Counted from the first letter of the stretch, positions 8,712 to 19,550 are shown. The stretch: DNA of 56,980 nt from Candidatus Anammoxibacter sp. (GCA_021777055.1 JAIQZO010000029.1:1-56980); one strand, 5' to 3'. Made by a program: numbers and translations. The notes: a model not told the origin generated them from the sequence alone.

Positions 8712-10085
8712 TTAATAAAGGTTATTTAAATTCTTAATAATATCATGACAGAAATCAGGTAATGTATAGTCTCTCGCACCTAGAATAAGTATATTGTGGT
8801 TAATTTTTCCTTTAATTCTCAAGAAATCAATTATCTCATTTCTATTAAGGAAATAATTAGCATTAATTCCTTTTGTTTTTAAAGTATCTGTTATATCTTT
8901 AGACGAAATGCACTTATTTGCTGTACCACCGGCATAAAAGATTTCAGGCATAATTAATATATCATTTCTTGAAAGTTTTGATGAAAATACCGAAATTAGT
9001 TCTTCCTTAAAGAACTTAGTGGGGCCGTATCCATGTGGTTGAAATATAACTATAAGGTCTTTTTCTGAATGGGTTTTTAAAGCTTCAATTGAAGCTTTAA
9101 TCTTGTCAGGGTTGTGAGCATAATCGTTTATTATATTATTCCCGTTAACATTTCCAATAATATGCATGCGGCTCTCAATACCTTTAAACCCAACTAATGC
9201 TTTTGCAATAGTTTCATGTGGTACTTTAAGCTTTGTAGCAACTGAAATTGCGGCTAGAGAGTTAAAGATGTTAAATTTTCCTGGCATGTTTAATTCAAAT
9301 GTAACCGTACCGCAGCGAAACGTTGTTCCCCATGAGAGATATTTTATATCTTCTGCCATAATGTCTGCATTGTTTTCTATACCATAAGTAGTAATTTTCT
9401 TATTATTAATTTTGGACGCTTTTAAATTGATACAATCAGCATTTATTATTAATTCTCCAATTGTGTTGTTTGCAAACGTCCTAAATAATGCTGATAGTTC
9501 CTCTATCGTTTTATGGTCTTTTGATATACTTGTTATTACAGCGATCTGAGGTTTGTAATTAACAATACTTCCGTCGCTTTCGTCAGCTTCTATTACAAGA
9601 TTGTTTGATTTGCCTGATTTATAGTTTCCTGGGTTTGTCTTTGTTATATAGTTATTTAGATAACCTCCAACTATTATTGTTGGATCCAACCCCGCATAAT
9701 CTAATATCCATCCGGTCAATGCAGTCACTGAGGTCTTACCGTTGGAGCCACCAATGGCAATTCCAAACCTCTTATTAACTATTTTTGCAAGCAATTCAGC
9801 CCTTGTTGTGATAGGTATGTTACATTCTTTTGCTTTTTTTATGTCTAAGTTATCTGTTTCAATGGCTGATGAAACTACAAGGTTTTTTAATTCCATATTT
9901 ATACCGCTGCCATTTTGCGGGTATATTTTTATACCTTGTGAGGCAAGTTGACTAAAAAGGTTTAAATTTATGCCGTTATCATAGTTTCTGTCCGAACCTG
10001 AGACGTTAGCTCCTTCTGATCTAAAAAGTTGAGCAATTGCACTCATGCCAATACCACCAATGCCTGTAAAATAGTAATTGTCCAT
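8712..10085 (-). CDS. murC: MurC-like Mur ligase (UDP-N-acetylmuramate--L-alanine ligase family)
   Basis: Mur ligases of this type add L-alanine (MurC) or recycled peptide (Mpl) to UDP-MurNAc. Three domains are visible: an N-terminal Rossmann domain (YYFTGIGGIGMSAIAQL), a central ATPase with P-loop GGSNGKTS (residues 112-119) plus EADESDGS, and a C-terminal ligase domain (NDYAHNPDKI, FQPHGYGPTKF). MurC normally has GTHGKTTT and FQPHRYTRT, so this is a divergent subgroup and its exact substrate is uncertain. It is not in a dcw cluster. It diverges from hpnH across about 100 bases. Confidence 0.75.
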   Translation of the reverse strand: MDNYYFTGIGGIGMSAIAQLFRSEGANVSGSDRNYDNGINLNLFSQLASQGIKIYPQNGSGINMELKNLVVSSAIETDNLDIKKAKECNIPITTRAELLAKIVNKRFGIAIGGSNGKTSVTALTGWILDYAGLDPTIIVGGYLNNYITKTNPGNYKSGKSNNLVIEADESDGSIVNYKPQIAVITSISKDHKTIEELSALFRTFANNTIGELIINADCINLKASKINNKKITTYGIENNADIMAEDIKYLSWGTTFRCGTVTFELNMPGKFNIFNSLAAISVATKLKVPHETIAKALVGFKGIESRMHIIGNVNGNNIINDYAHNPDKIKASIEALKTHSEKDLIVIFQPHGYGPTKFFKEELISVFSSKLSRNDILIMPEIFYAGGTANKCISSKDITDTLKTKGINANYFLNRNEIIDFLRIKGKINHNILILGARDYTLPDFCHDIIKNLNNLY

Positions 10086-10187
10086 TTTTAGTTTTTCCTT
10101 TTCTTGTAAATTTATTCTCTTGACTAGGGTAACACTGTTTTCTTATATTACACAACCTAAGATTTATACTATTTTTTTCGGCACTTT

Positions 10188-11198
10188 GTGAGAAACAAAA
10201 TGAGATTCCCCATAAGTTTAACCACATCAATGACTAAGTATTTGATAAAGAATAAACTATTGTCTAAGGATAAGTTTCCATTAGTCTTGATGTTGGAAGT
10301 GACACATTTATGTAATTTAAACTGCGATGGCTGTGGTCGCATCAGAGAGTATAAAGACACACTAAATAAAATGATGACATTGGATGAATGCCTTTCTGCC
10401 GCAGACGAATGTCCTGCTCCTGTTGTTACTGTAACTGGCGGTGAAACGCTACTACATCCTGAAATAGGTAAAATAATAGACGGGCTTGTCCATAAAGGAC
10501 GGCATATCTATATGTGTACAAATGGTGTAATATTAGAACAATCTTTGTCTAAGCTAAAACCAACGGTAAACCTGAATATAAATGTTCATCTTGACGGGCT
10601 TTCGGAGACACACGATGCTATTGTTGGACAGAAAGGTGTTTTTGATGTCGCGATAAAAGCCATTAGAAAAGCAAAAATGTCTGGGTTCCGTGTATGCACT
10701 AATACTACAATATACAAGAATACGGAGATTAATGAAATAGAAGAACTTTTCATGCTTTTACAATCTATTGGCGTTGATGGTATGCTGGTTTCGCCCGGTT
10801 TTAGCTTTGAAGATAACAATAATGACGTATTTATGAATAAAGAAGAGACGAATAATAAGTTTCTGTCTATTTTTAATATGTCTAAACGTTTCAGGGTTAT
10901 GAGTTCTCCTCTTTATTTACGGTTCTTAAAAGGTGAACGAGCCTTTCCGTGTACCCCTTGGGGAAATCCCACACGAAATTATCATGGATGGAAGAGCCCC
11001 TGTTATCTCCTTACCGATAAACATTGTGCTACTTTTAATGAACTTATGGATACTACAGATTGGGAAAAATTCAGACTACGGAAAGATGCCCGCTGTAAAG
11101 ACTGTATGGTTCACTGTGGTGTAGAACCCACTGTTGTTTTAGAATCTGGAAAAAGCCTGAGAGATATGATGGAAATGGCTTGGTGGAATTTACGATAA
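10188..11198 (+). CDS. hpnH: Radical SAM adenosyl-hopene transferase HpnH
   Basis: HpnH joins an adenosyl group to diploptene, the first step in making side-chain-extended hopanoids (bacteriohopanepolyols). The radical SAM cluster motif CNLNCDGCG is at residues 42-50, within the family phrase LVLMLEVTHLCNLNCDGCGRI. TVTGGETLLHP (the SAM-binding GGE motif) and a C-terminal Cys-rich SPASM-like segment (CKDCMVHCG) follow. The GTG at 10188 is given as start. The ATG at 10200 (MRFPISLTTSM) fits the family start slightly better. No squalene-hopene cyclase or other hpn gene is near. It ends 7 bases before the convergent leuA. Confidence 0.88.
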   Translation: MRNKMRFPISLTTSMTKYLIKNKLLSKDKFPLVLMLEVTHLCNLNCDGCGRIREYKDTLNKMMTLDECLSAADECPAPVVTVTGGETLLHPEIGKIIDGLVHKGRHIYMCTNGVILEQSLSKLKPTVNLNINVHLDGLSETHDAIVGQKGVFDVAIKAIRKAKMSGFRVCTNTTIYKNTEINEIEELFMLLQSIGVDGMLVSPGFSFEDNNNDVFMNKEETNNKFLSIFNMSKRFRVMSSPLYLRFLKGERAFPCTPWGNPTRNYHGWKSPCYLLTDKHCATFNELMDTTDWEKFRLRKDARCKDCMVHCGVEPTVVLESGKSLRDMMEMAWWNLR

Positions 11199-11205
11199 TT
11201 ATGCA

Positions 11206-12723
11206 CTACCCAATTTTTATATTGAGATTAGCCGCAATCTTGTTTATTGCGTTTAAATATGCTTTGCCGCTGCCTTCTGTTATATCGGTACTTACAGCTT
11301 TGCCTTTGATTATTTTATTATTAGCTTCTACCTCAATATTGATTTCGCCCAGGGCATCTTTTCCTCCGGTTATCCCCCTAATATTGTAGTCAATAAGTTT
11401 TGCTGAGATTCCAGTTGATAAATCTATTGCTTTAAACAATGCATCTATTGGGCCGTCGCCGGTACTAGCATTTTCAACTATCTTATCTTTCCCTATACGG
11501 ACTCTTACACCTGCAGTTGGAACAGGGCCACAGCTTATATTATGGCACTCCAGTTCAAAAATATGTGGTACTTCTATCTTTTCGTCCTGAACAAGAGCTT
11601 CCAGATCTTCATCAAAAATATCTTTTTTCTTGTCTGCTAGTAATTTAAACTGTTTAAATGCATGGTCCAACTCTATTTTTGTCAGTTCATATCCCAATTT
11701 GTTAATTCTCTCTTTAAAAGCGTTTCTGCCTGAAAGTTTACCTAATACGAGGCTTGTACTCTGCAAACCTATATTTTCAGGATTCATGACTTCATAGGTT
11801 GACCGCTCCTTTATTATTCCATCCTGGTGGACACCTGATTGATGGGAAAATGCATTTCCGCCAACGATAGCTTTATTTCTTTGTACCCGTAGCCCTGTAA
11901 GGCCGCTGACAAGTTTACTAGTGGCAGTTATTTCTTTTGTGTTGATGTTAGAGTCCATATTAAAGTACTCTATTCTCGTCTTTAGCGCCATTACTATTTC
12001 TTCCATCGCTGCATTACCTGCCCGTTCCCCAATCCCGTTTACAGTACACTCTACTTGCTTTGCGCCTGCTTTAATTGCAGCCAAGGAATTTGCTGTTGCT
12101 AGTCCCAAATCATTATGGCAGTGTACACTTATTACGGCCTTATCTATATTTCTCACATTGCTTTTAAGGCTGGTAATGAGTTCCCCATACTGTTCTGGAA
12201 CTGTAAAACCGACAGTATCAGGTATGTTTACTGTCGTTGCGCCCGCATCTATTACTGCTTCTACCACTTCTGCAAGAAATTCATATTCTGTTCTGGTTGC
12301 GTCTTCCGGGGAGAACTCTATGTTATCTGTGAAACCTTTAGCAAACTTAATCGACTTAACTGCCATCTTTATAATCTCTTTTTTTGCTTTTCCCAGTTTA
12401 AAATTGCGATGAATTTCCGATGTTGCAAGGAAGATATGTATCCTGGATTTATTTGCCTCTGCTAATGCCTCTGCTGCACGTTTAATATCCGCTTCAACTG
12501 CACGTGCCAATGCCGCAATTGTTACACCTTTAATAGTTTTTGAAATGGCTTTGACTGCTTCAAAATCTCCTTCTGATGCAATGGGAAATCCCGCTTCTAT
12601 GATATCAACATTTAATAATTTAAGCTGACGTGCTATTTGAACCTTTTCTTTTATGTCAAGGCTGGCTCCAGGTGATTGTTCCCCGTCTCGGAGCGTTGTA
12701 TCAAAAACAATAATCTTATTCAT
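11206..12723 (-). CDS. leuA: 2-isopropylmalate synthase
   Basis: This enzyme condenses acetyl-CoA with 2-oxoisovalerate, the committed step of leucine synthesis. The 505-residue protein opens with IVFDTTLRDGEQSPGASL, the HMGL signature. HCHNDLGLATANSLAA provides metal-binding His residues, and GNAAMEEIVMAL follows. A C-terminal allosteric LeuA dimer domain (about residues 370-505) ends in GSGKAYLNAINKI. It is the last gene of a minus-strand block ilvN-ilvC-leuA. A hairpin lies between ilvC and leuA. Confidence 0.96.
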   Translation of the reverse strand: MNKIIVFDTTLRDGEQSPGASLDIKEKVQIARQLKLLNVDIIEAGFPIASEGDFEAVKAISKTIKGVTIAALARAVEADIKRAAEALAEANKSRIHIFLATSEIHRNFKLGKAKKEIIKMAVKSIKFAKGFTDNIEFSPEDATRTEYEFLAEVVEAVIDAGATTVNIPDTVGFTVPEQYGELITSLKSNVRNIDKAVISVHCHNDLGLATANSLAAIKAGAKQVECTVNGIGERAGNAAMEEIVMALKTRIEYFNMDSNINTKEITATSKLVSGLTGLRVQRNKAIVGGNAFSHQSGVHQDGIIKERSTYEVMNPENIGLQSTSLVLGKLSGRNAFKERINKLGYELTKIELDHAFKQFKLLADKKKDIFDEDLEALVQDEKIEVPHIFELECHNISCGPVPTAGVRVRIGKDKIVENASTGDGPIDALFKAIDLSTGISAKLIDYNIRGITGGKDALGEINIEVEANNKIIKGKAVSTDITEGSGKAYLNAINKIAANLNIKIG

Positions 12724-12789
12724 TCGAGTTGCAATTTATAAATGTGGGGGAGTTATATGTAGGCTAAACAATTAGGGTTTTATGCAGCA

Positions 12790-12824
12790 AGGCAATGGGT
12801 AAATTCTTTAATTCCCCATTGCCT
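12790..12824 (-). terminator. Hairpin between ilvC and leuA (possible attenuator or partial terminator)
   Basis: AGGCAATGGG (12790-12799) pairs perfectly with CCCATTGCCT (12815-12824) around a 15-base loop. It sits 67 bases before leuA and 77 bases after ilvC. No long T tract follows on the minus strand, so partial termination, RNA stability or leuA control are all possible. Confidence 0.45.
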
Positions 12825-12900
12825 AAACATAAAATCTACTAAATGAAAAGCTGCAGTCATAATATTAATTATAACCTTATGCACTTTTCACTGAACAACA

Positions 12901-13911
<1,011 letters not shown>

Positions 13912-13979
13912 TCACCTTTCTTTGATTTCTAAAAAATTTGCGCAATTAGTTTTTTCAGGTTCTGTTGTTAATATTATAG

Positions 13980-14459
13980 TTACTTTGCTCCTCGTTTCAT
14001 GGCAATACCACCTGTTCTCGCTATCTCCTTTATACCATAAGGTCTAACCAGGTTGATAATCGCTTCTATTCGATCTTCAGGGCCAGAGATCTCTATAATC
14101 ATGTCTTTCCTTCCCACATCAATTATTTTTCCCCTGAAAATGTCAACAATTTCAATTATTTCACTCCTCTTGTCAGGTGGGATATTGACTTTTATAAGCA
14201 TAAAATCCCTTTCTACATGTTCTTCAGAAGAGATGTCCGTAACCTTTATAACGTCAATTATTTTTCCTAACTGTTTACGCACCTGTTCAAGTTGTGCATC
14301 ATCACCGTCTACCACAATTGTCATACGTGAAAGTTCAGGGTGTTCTGTTTCGCCGACAGCCAGGCTGTCAATGTTAAACCCCCTTGCACTAAAAAGCCCT
14401 GTTATCCTTGCTAATACGCCACTCTTATTGGTTACAGTTGCTGATATTATATGTTTCAT
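13980..14459 (-). CDS. ilvN: Acetolactate synthase small (regulatory) subunit
   Basis: IlvN/IlvH activates acetolactate synthase and gives valine feedback inhibition. The 159-residue protein has the ACT domain at the N-terminus (NKSGVLARITGLFSARGFNIDSL), followed by the second ferredoxin-like domain ending in GIKEIARTGGIAM. The length is typical. The catalytic large subunit ilvB is not next to it, since larC lies upstream, so ilvB must be elsewhere. Confidence 0.95.
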   Translation of the reverse strand: MKHIISATVTNKSGVLARITGLFSARGFNIDSLAVGETEHPELSRMTIVVDGDDAQLEQVRKQLGKIIDVIKVTDISSEEHVERDFMLIKVNIPPDKRSEIIEIVDIFRGKIIDVGRKDMIIEISGPEDRIEAIINLVRPYGIKEIARTGGIAMKRGAK

Positions 14460-14717
14460 AAAAATTAAAATAATGCGGTTTTAAAAATTTAACACCTACT
14501 GTGAATTATAGTATTACTTAAAAAAGGACTTCTTTTTTAATGTTTTGGCGTTTTAATAGAATACAGAATTCAGAACAAAATGAAACAAGAGTTGGAAAGC
14601 GCGCATAGATTCTAAAATAAATAGCATTCCAAAATGATTTCAAATATATGCTTTATACTGAAAACGGTCGCCAGTATTCTCTATTTTGGCTGCAGTAATA
14701 CCGCACTATGTTTACGC

Positions 14718-15947
14718 CTATTCACAACTACCATATTCGATTTCTATTCCATTATTAATGGTAGATTTCATTACTTCATTATAAACAGATTTTAAAGATA
14801 AGCACTTCTCCTCTGCTATCTGTTTACAATCTTCATACTCAGGTGCAATATTTCTAATCTTCCCATTAAAGCTTCCAATCTTAACCCTTACATTTCCAAT
14901 GGTCGTTTCAACACTTATAGTTTTTCTATCAAGTATTTTACGAAAAACTTTGTGCCGTCTAACACCCAAAGTGGTGGATTGATTGAAAAAGACATATTCC
15001 ACATCAGGCAACTTATCTTCATAGGTAATTGCGCTAATCAGCATTGAGGGCCTGTTCTTTTTCATTTGAATTGGGGTCATATATGCGTCTACCGCCCCCG
15101 CTTCAAAAAGTTTATCTATAATATAACCAAACAGCTCACCGGGCATATCATCTATATTGGTTTCCACAACCCAAACTTCATCTCTGAGACCATTTACTTC
15201 GTTGCTAATCGTTTCTGCTTTCGTATTACCTACAAATATGCGTAAGAGATTTGGCAAATCAGGATTATCGTAACTACCAGCACCATAACCTATTTTTGTT
15301 ACTCTAAAATCAGGTAAATAGTCGACTTGTTTACCTAATGTTGTTAATATAGCGGCTCCTGTTGGTGTTGTAAGTTCACGTTTAACATTTGTACTATACA
15401 AATTAATACCGACTAATAAATTCGCAGTTGCCGGTGCGGGGACTGGTAGTGTACCGTGTTCACATTGTGTATAACCAGACCCTGTTGCGATCGGGGAAAA
15501 TAAAATGTTGTCAAATCCTAACTTCTTAAACCCAACAACCGAACCAACAATATCAATAATGGCGTCAACTGCTCCGACCTCGTGAAAGTGCACTTCATTA
15601 ATCTCAGAATTATGAACCGTTGCCTCGGCTATAGCTAGTCGTTGAAAGACGGATATGCTTGCATCTTTTATATCATCATTTAGAGAACTTTTTCTTATTA
15701 TGTTGCAGATATCTTCTAATCTTCTGTGGTGCTTATTTTCATCACTTTCCGTTTCAGGTCTGACGTTAACTTTTGTTCCGACTATGCCGCATCTATTAAC
15801 TTTTTCAGAAGCTAAGGTATAACCGGACAGATTAAGCTTTTTCAGCTCATATATTAGATCTTTTATATCTATTCCAAGGTCAGCCAATGCCCCCAAAATC
15901 ATATCGCCGCTAACTCCGGAAAAACATTCAAAAAAAGCTGTTTTCAT
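14718..15947 (-). CDS. larC: Nickel-pincer cofactor biosynthesis protein LarC
   Basis: LarC inserts nickel into the pyridinium bis-thiocarboxylate precursor used by lactate racemase-type (LarA) enzymes. The 409-residue protein opens with AFFECFSGVSGDMILGALADLG, the family signature. It keeps NEVHFHEVGAVDAIIDIVGS and a C-terminal half (VWVVETNIDDMPGEL). Here it is one continuous frame, whereas in Lactobacillus larC is made by a programmed frameshift (larC1/larC2). No larA, larB or larE is in the window. Confidence 0.92.
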   Translation of the reverse strand: MKTAFFECFSGVSGDMILGALADLGIDIKDLIYELKKLNLSGYTLASEKVNRCGIVGTKVNVRPETESDENKHHRRLEDICNIIRKSSLNDDIKDASISVFQRLAIAEATVHNSEINEVHFHEVGAVDAIIDIVGSVVGFKKLGFDNILFSPIATGSGYTQCEHGTLPVPAPATANLLVGINLYSTNVKRELTTPTGAAILTTLGKQVDYLPDFRVTKIGYGAGSYDNPDLPNLLRIFVGNTKAETISNEVNGLRDEVWVVETNIDDMPGELFGYIIDKLFEAGAVDAYMTPIQMKKNRPSMLISAITYEDKLPDVEYVFFNQSTTLGVRRHKVFRKILDRKTISVETTIGNVRVKIGSFNGKIRNIAPEYEDCKQIAEEKCLSLKSVYNEVMKSTINNGIEIEYGSCE

Positions 15948-16540
15948 TTATCATAAATTATAGTAAAAGTTAGTCGGTTATGTTATCAAACATGATTTAA
16001 AGTGTCAACCTAAATCAGTTTATAAGTAAAATCTACCTTTTTGAAGTAATGTCACCGTTCAGCGGTAATTAGAGGGATGGGCAGTTTCTTGACAAAAGAT
16101 ATTAAGTAAGTTGTTAACCATGCATCAAATTGTTGCTTTTAGAATTTGCTCACCTTTTTGCGTAGCTTCCAGTGAAGGATTGCAAAAGTTATTTTTTGTG
16201 CTTTAATTTGTGTAAGCAGGGGGGGATATAGCAATTTTCTAATTGTGATTTTCTGACAAATTATTTGACCAAAAATGTGATTATCTCGGACCTGATTCTA
16301 TCAGTAAGAAAGAATCTTCTGTTAAATAAATTTTTTGCTTTGTTTCACCTTATGAAAGTTATGCATATTGCAATCCACAAAATATGACATTGCAAAATGT
16401 TAATAAGGTGTATTTTGTTGTAGCGTTGTTGTTTGCTCTTTTAGCTTTTTTTGAGTAGTTGTAAGTTTCTTGTATGATGTGTTTTCGTATTTATAGGCTA
16501 TAAAGATCAAATAAAAATTAATTCAAGAGAAAACCATCTA
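15948..16540. other. Non-coding AT-rich stretch upstream of the origin-like region
   Basis: No frame with coding character and no RNA gene is recognised between larC and the DnaA boxes. The larC promoter must lie in the first part. The sequence contains several T-rich runs and no clear repeats. Confidence 0.4.
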
Positions 16541-16880
16541 TGTACATATAAGTATGGACAACTCTTTTGTGCACATCTACATGTTATCCACAGTTTATCC
16601 ACCGTAGTTATTTTTCATCTGGTTTCATTTTTAATGAAGTCACACATCTTAAAATTTGTGGAAAATATCCATATCTATTTTGATAGTTAAATCTTGCAAA
16701 AATTTAAAGAAATAGATTAATGGCAAATTGTTTTTTTTTTAATAATAATTTTCTTTTAATCCGTTGATTTTATTGTCAGTTATTTATTAGAAAAAACGTT
16801 AAATTTAGTGGTGAACAAAAGTGTTACGTCATTTTATTTTATTTTTCTGCTAAAGTTTTTCTGTGTTAATATTTTTTATT

Positions 16881-16909
16881 TTGACAGGGTTCTCTATGCT
16901 TGATAATAT
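16881..16909 (+). promoter_or_regulatory. Sigma-70-type promoter of dnaA
   Basis: TTGACA at 16881-16886 is followed after 17 bases by TAATAT (16904-16909). Read one register earlier it gives GATAAT with 15 bases. It leaves a leader of about 190 bases carrying the direct repeats described separately. Confidence 0.6.
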
Positions 16910-16944
16910 CTCCTTCAGATCTGACCTCGAACCGTGAAAATACA

Positions 16945-17071
16945 AAATAGCTTTTCTGTCAACTTATTTTCACGTTTTAATTAAATCATGCTGTGTTTTT
17001 TGTGTAATGTTTATTGGGTACAACACTTACATATGATTAAATAGCTTACTGTTAACTATTTTCACGTTTTA
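16945..17071 (+). repeat. Pair of direct repeats in the dnaA leader
   Basis: Two copies of about 35 bases start with AAATAGCTT and end with TATTTTCACGTTTTA. They lie at 16945-16979 and 17039-17071, about 92 bases apart. The reverse of the core (GTGAAAAT) occurs once more at about 16934. They lie between the promoter and the start codon and could be binding sites or a partial tandem duplication. Confidence 0.6.
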
Positions 17072-17100
17072 TTATTTTATACTGCCTGTTTTTTTATAAG

Positions 17101-18519
17101 GTGTCTATTAGACGCCATTTACCTATGATTAACAAGTCGTCAAAAATATGGTTAAACGTTTTGGATTTAACGCGAACGCAGATTGGGAATGAGCGCTTTA
17201 ATCTTTGGTTTAAGAATGTAAGAATGCCTGGTTATAATGAAGGTATTGCGAGTATAGTTGTTCCAAATGTATTTATTAAAACGTGGTTTGAGGAGAATTT
17301 CCTTTCAATTATTAAGGAAAATCTTCAAACAGTAACAAATAAAGATGTTGATGTTGAGTTTACAGTTGGTGGGACCGGTTTTGAAAATGAAATTGCGATG
17401 TCAACTCGTGCCCCATCTGGAAAGAGAGATTCTGAAGATAGTGATGATGGTGGTAGTAGTGGTAGCAGTTCTTGTGATGATCAGTTAAAATCATCTTGCA
17501 GAGTGTTGAGCTTAAACGATTTTGTTGTTGGTAATTGTAATAGGCTGGCATATGCCTCGGCTTTGGAACTGATAAATCCGACGAATAACTCTTACAATGC
17601 TTTGTTTATCCATGGACAGGTCGGTGTAGGTAAGACGCATCTCTTACAGGGGATATGGAATATGGTTAAGAAAAGTGGTAATAGTAAGAATGTTGCGTAC
17701 CTGGCCGCGGAATGTTGGACAAATGAGTTTATACATGCACTTAAGAACGGGAAATTGGACTCATTTAGGCATAAGTATCGAAATATGGATATCCTTCTTA
17801 TAGACGATGTTCACTTTATATCTAGTAAACCTGGCGTTCAGGAGGAGCTTTTACATACTTTTAATATGTTACACGGGATGTCTAAAAGGATCGTTTTTGC
17901 CAGTGATTCCCACCCAAAGTTTATTTATAAGCTTAAAGAGAGTTTGTCTAGCAGGTTTATGACTGGCATGGTAACTAAAATTGAAAGTCCAGATGTTAAG
18001 ACCGCATATTTAATACTTGATTCAAAACTCAAGATAATGAAGAAAGAGTTTCCTGCTGCAGTAATTGAGTATATGGCAGAAACATTTCTTTCAAATGTAC
18101 GGGATTTAGAATGTGCCCTTACCACCGTGTTGGCGGTATCAAATATTACAAAGAAACGTATTGATGTTGAGATGGTTAAAGACGCTCTGAATGACCAAAT
18201 ACCGAAGCAGAGTAGGACCAGGACCGTCACAATAAAGGACATTGAGAAATCTGTAATAAAACATTTTAATATCACATTGGCGGATATCCATTCAAGTAAA
18301 AGGGTTGCTTATATCTCACAGGCACGTCAGACAGCAATGTACCTTTCATCGATACTTACTAATCTTTCCCGTCAACAGATAGGAAACCATTTTGGCGGTA
18401 AGAAGCATACTACCGTTATACATGCAATAAAGAAGATAAAAGAAAGAATAGAAAAGGATCAGGAGTTAAATGTCCAGATAGAGAGGTTAAAGGCCTCACT
18501 CTATAAAGGTGAAGATTAA
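17101..18519 (+). CDS. dnaA: Chromosomal replication initiator protein DnaA
   Basis: DnaA is the ATP-dependent initiator that opens the origin and loads the helicase. Domain I is at residues 10-85 and an acidic Ser/Gly-rich linker at about 105-130. The AAA+ domain has Walker A GQVGVGKTH (172-180) and Walker B ILLIDDVHF (231-239). The C-terminal helix-turn-helix has the family phrase TNLSRQQIGNHFGGKKHTTVIHA. The GTG at 17101 is listed. The in-frame ATG at 17125 (MINKSSKIWLNVL) fits domain I equally well. The walker and sensor regions differ slightly from the consensus (QVGVG, DDVHF) but look functional. Confidence 0.95.
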   Translation: MSIRRHLPMINKSSKIWLNVLDLTRTQIGNERFNLWFKNVRMPGYNEGIASIVVPNVFIKTWFEENFLSIIKENLQTVTNKDVDVEFTVGGTGFENEIAMSTRAPSGKRDSEDSDDGGSSGSSSCDDQLKSSCRVLSLNDFVVGNCNRLAYASALELINPTNNSYNALFIHGQVGVGKTHLLQGIWNMVKKSGNSKNVAYLAAECWTNEFIHALKNGKLDSFRHKYRNMDILLIDDVHFISSKPGVQEELLHTFNMLHGMSKRIVFASDSHPKFIYKLKESLSSRFMTGMVTKIESPDVKTAYLILDSKLKIMKKEFPAAVIEYMAETFLSNVRDLECALTTVLAVSNITKKRIDVEMVKDALNDQIPKQSRTRTVTIKDIEKSVIKHFNITLADIHSSKRVAYISQARQTAMYLSSILTNLSRQQIGNHFGGKKHTTVIHAIKKIKERIEKDQELNVQIERLKASLYKGED

Positions 18520-19109
18520 AAGGACAATGACATAATCATTTTTCTTGCCATTTTCTGCCGGATTTCTTTTTGTAATCAATAAACGGCATGAATTAATAGT
18601 TAAGACCTTTCTTAAACTCGAGAATAATCGTGGTCACGCCAACAAGCAAGAGACCTTATTTGATACATTAGAAAAAAATAGGGTGAAAACGCATTCGTTC
18701 TTATTTGCATAATGCATGAACTGCTAAGGCTGTATATTACTAAATGACTATTTAGGATATAAACATAAGCTTGATTGGTCGTGCATAGTTCTTTCTCGTA
18801 CACATTTTCCCTCTTTTTGATACCGCACTTTGGCTTCCCTAAAAAAATTTCTTTTGATGTTTAGTTTCATGTAATGCTTTTGTGTTGTTAAATGTAACAC
18901 CATAACCAATGAACATGAAAGTAGGCATCATAAATACATACAATTTTTTCCAATCCTTATAAGCTTATTTCTGAGATACAATATAATAAAGGGATCTGAC
19001 TTTTTTATTAGGCTGTCTTTGGTTTTGGAAATAGGTGAATGCGTCTTTTTTTTTGATGTTCATATAGAGCCTTTTGGTCTTCTCTATTGTTGTTAACGTT
19101 CATCGGTAA
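18520..19109. other. Non-coding stretch after dnaA
   Basis: About 590 bases without a convincing gene. Short frames here have no start signals or recognisable composition. The sequence is AT-rich with T runs. I see no tRNA and no strong terminator directly after dnaA. Confidence 0.4.
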
Positions 19110-19550
19110 TTATTGTTCGCAACGTTCTCCTGTGCTTTGGAGATATTCAAAGTCTGCAAGTACTTCAGGATCTCCTCCATCCGCTCCCTCGCCGCCTGTT
19201 TTAACTAAGAATACGTCTAATATTATCACCCCATCCTGGGGATTATTTATAACCGGTCACTAAAACCCAAGGGAAGCCTTCTGTTCCGTCAGGGACACGT
19301 ATCTGCAATTGAATAAGTCATTTAGCCGCAAGACATTCAACCTCTATAACTCCTTTAATTACAGGCGTACCGCCAAGACCCCTACCTTACGTTCTGCTAT
19401 CACGCGAAGTTCACGCCAGCCAAACAGTGTCATCGTGGCTGCATCTGTATAACGTACAAAGACTAATCTCCAATTACCAAGAGGGGGGGCGTCAAAATAT
19501 CCATTGCGTGTATCAAAAATATGGGAAAAACCTTGAATTCTTGTAAACAT
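19110..19550 (-). pseudogene. Decayed gene of unknown function
   Basis: On the minus strand an open stretch starts MFTRIQGFSHIFDTRNGYF. After a change of frame near 19380 it continues as GGTPVIKGVIEVECLAAK, then stops. Further coding-like pieces follow after in-frame stops: PDGTEGFPWVLVTGYK, and VIILDVFLVKTGGEGADGG ending CEQ. Local GC and codon content are higher than in the flanking DNA. I do not recognise the family. The pieces line up as one former gene of about 140 residues with one frameshift and at least two stops. Confidence 0.45.

Larger units (their letters stand above)
16541..17100 (+). other. Candidate replication origin (DnaA boxes and AT-rich unwinding region)
   Basis: A perfect DnaA box TTATCCACA lies at 16584-16592, with a near match TTATCCACC in the same orientation at 16595-16603. 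An inverted TTTTCCACA lies at 16657-16665 (minus strand), and a weaker TGTGCACAT occurs near 16569. A very AT-rich stretch at about 16725-16800, with a run of ten T, could serve as unwinding element. The segment lies immediately upstream of dnaA, where many bacterial origins sit. dnaN does not follow dnaA, and no skew calculation was possible here. Confidence 0.5.
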
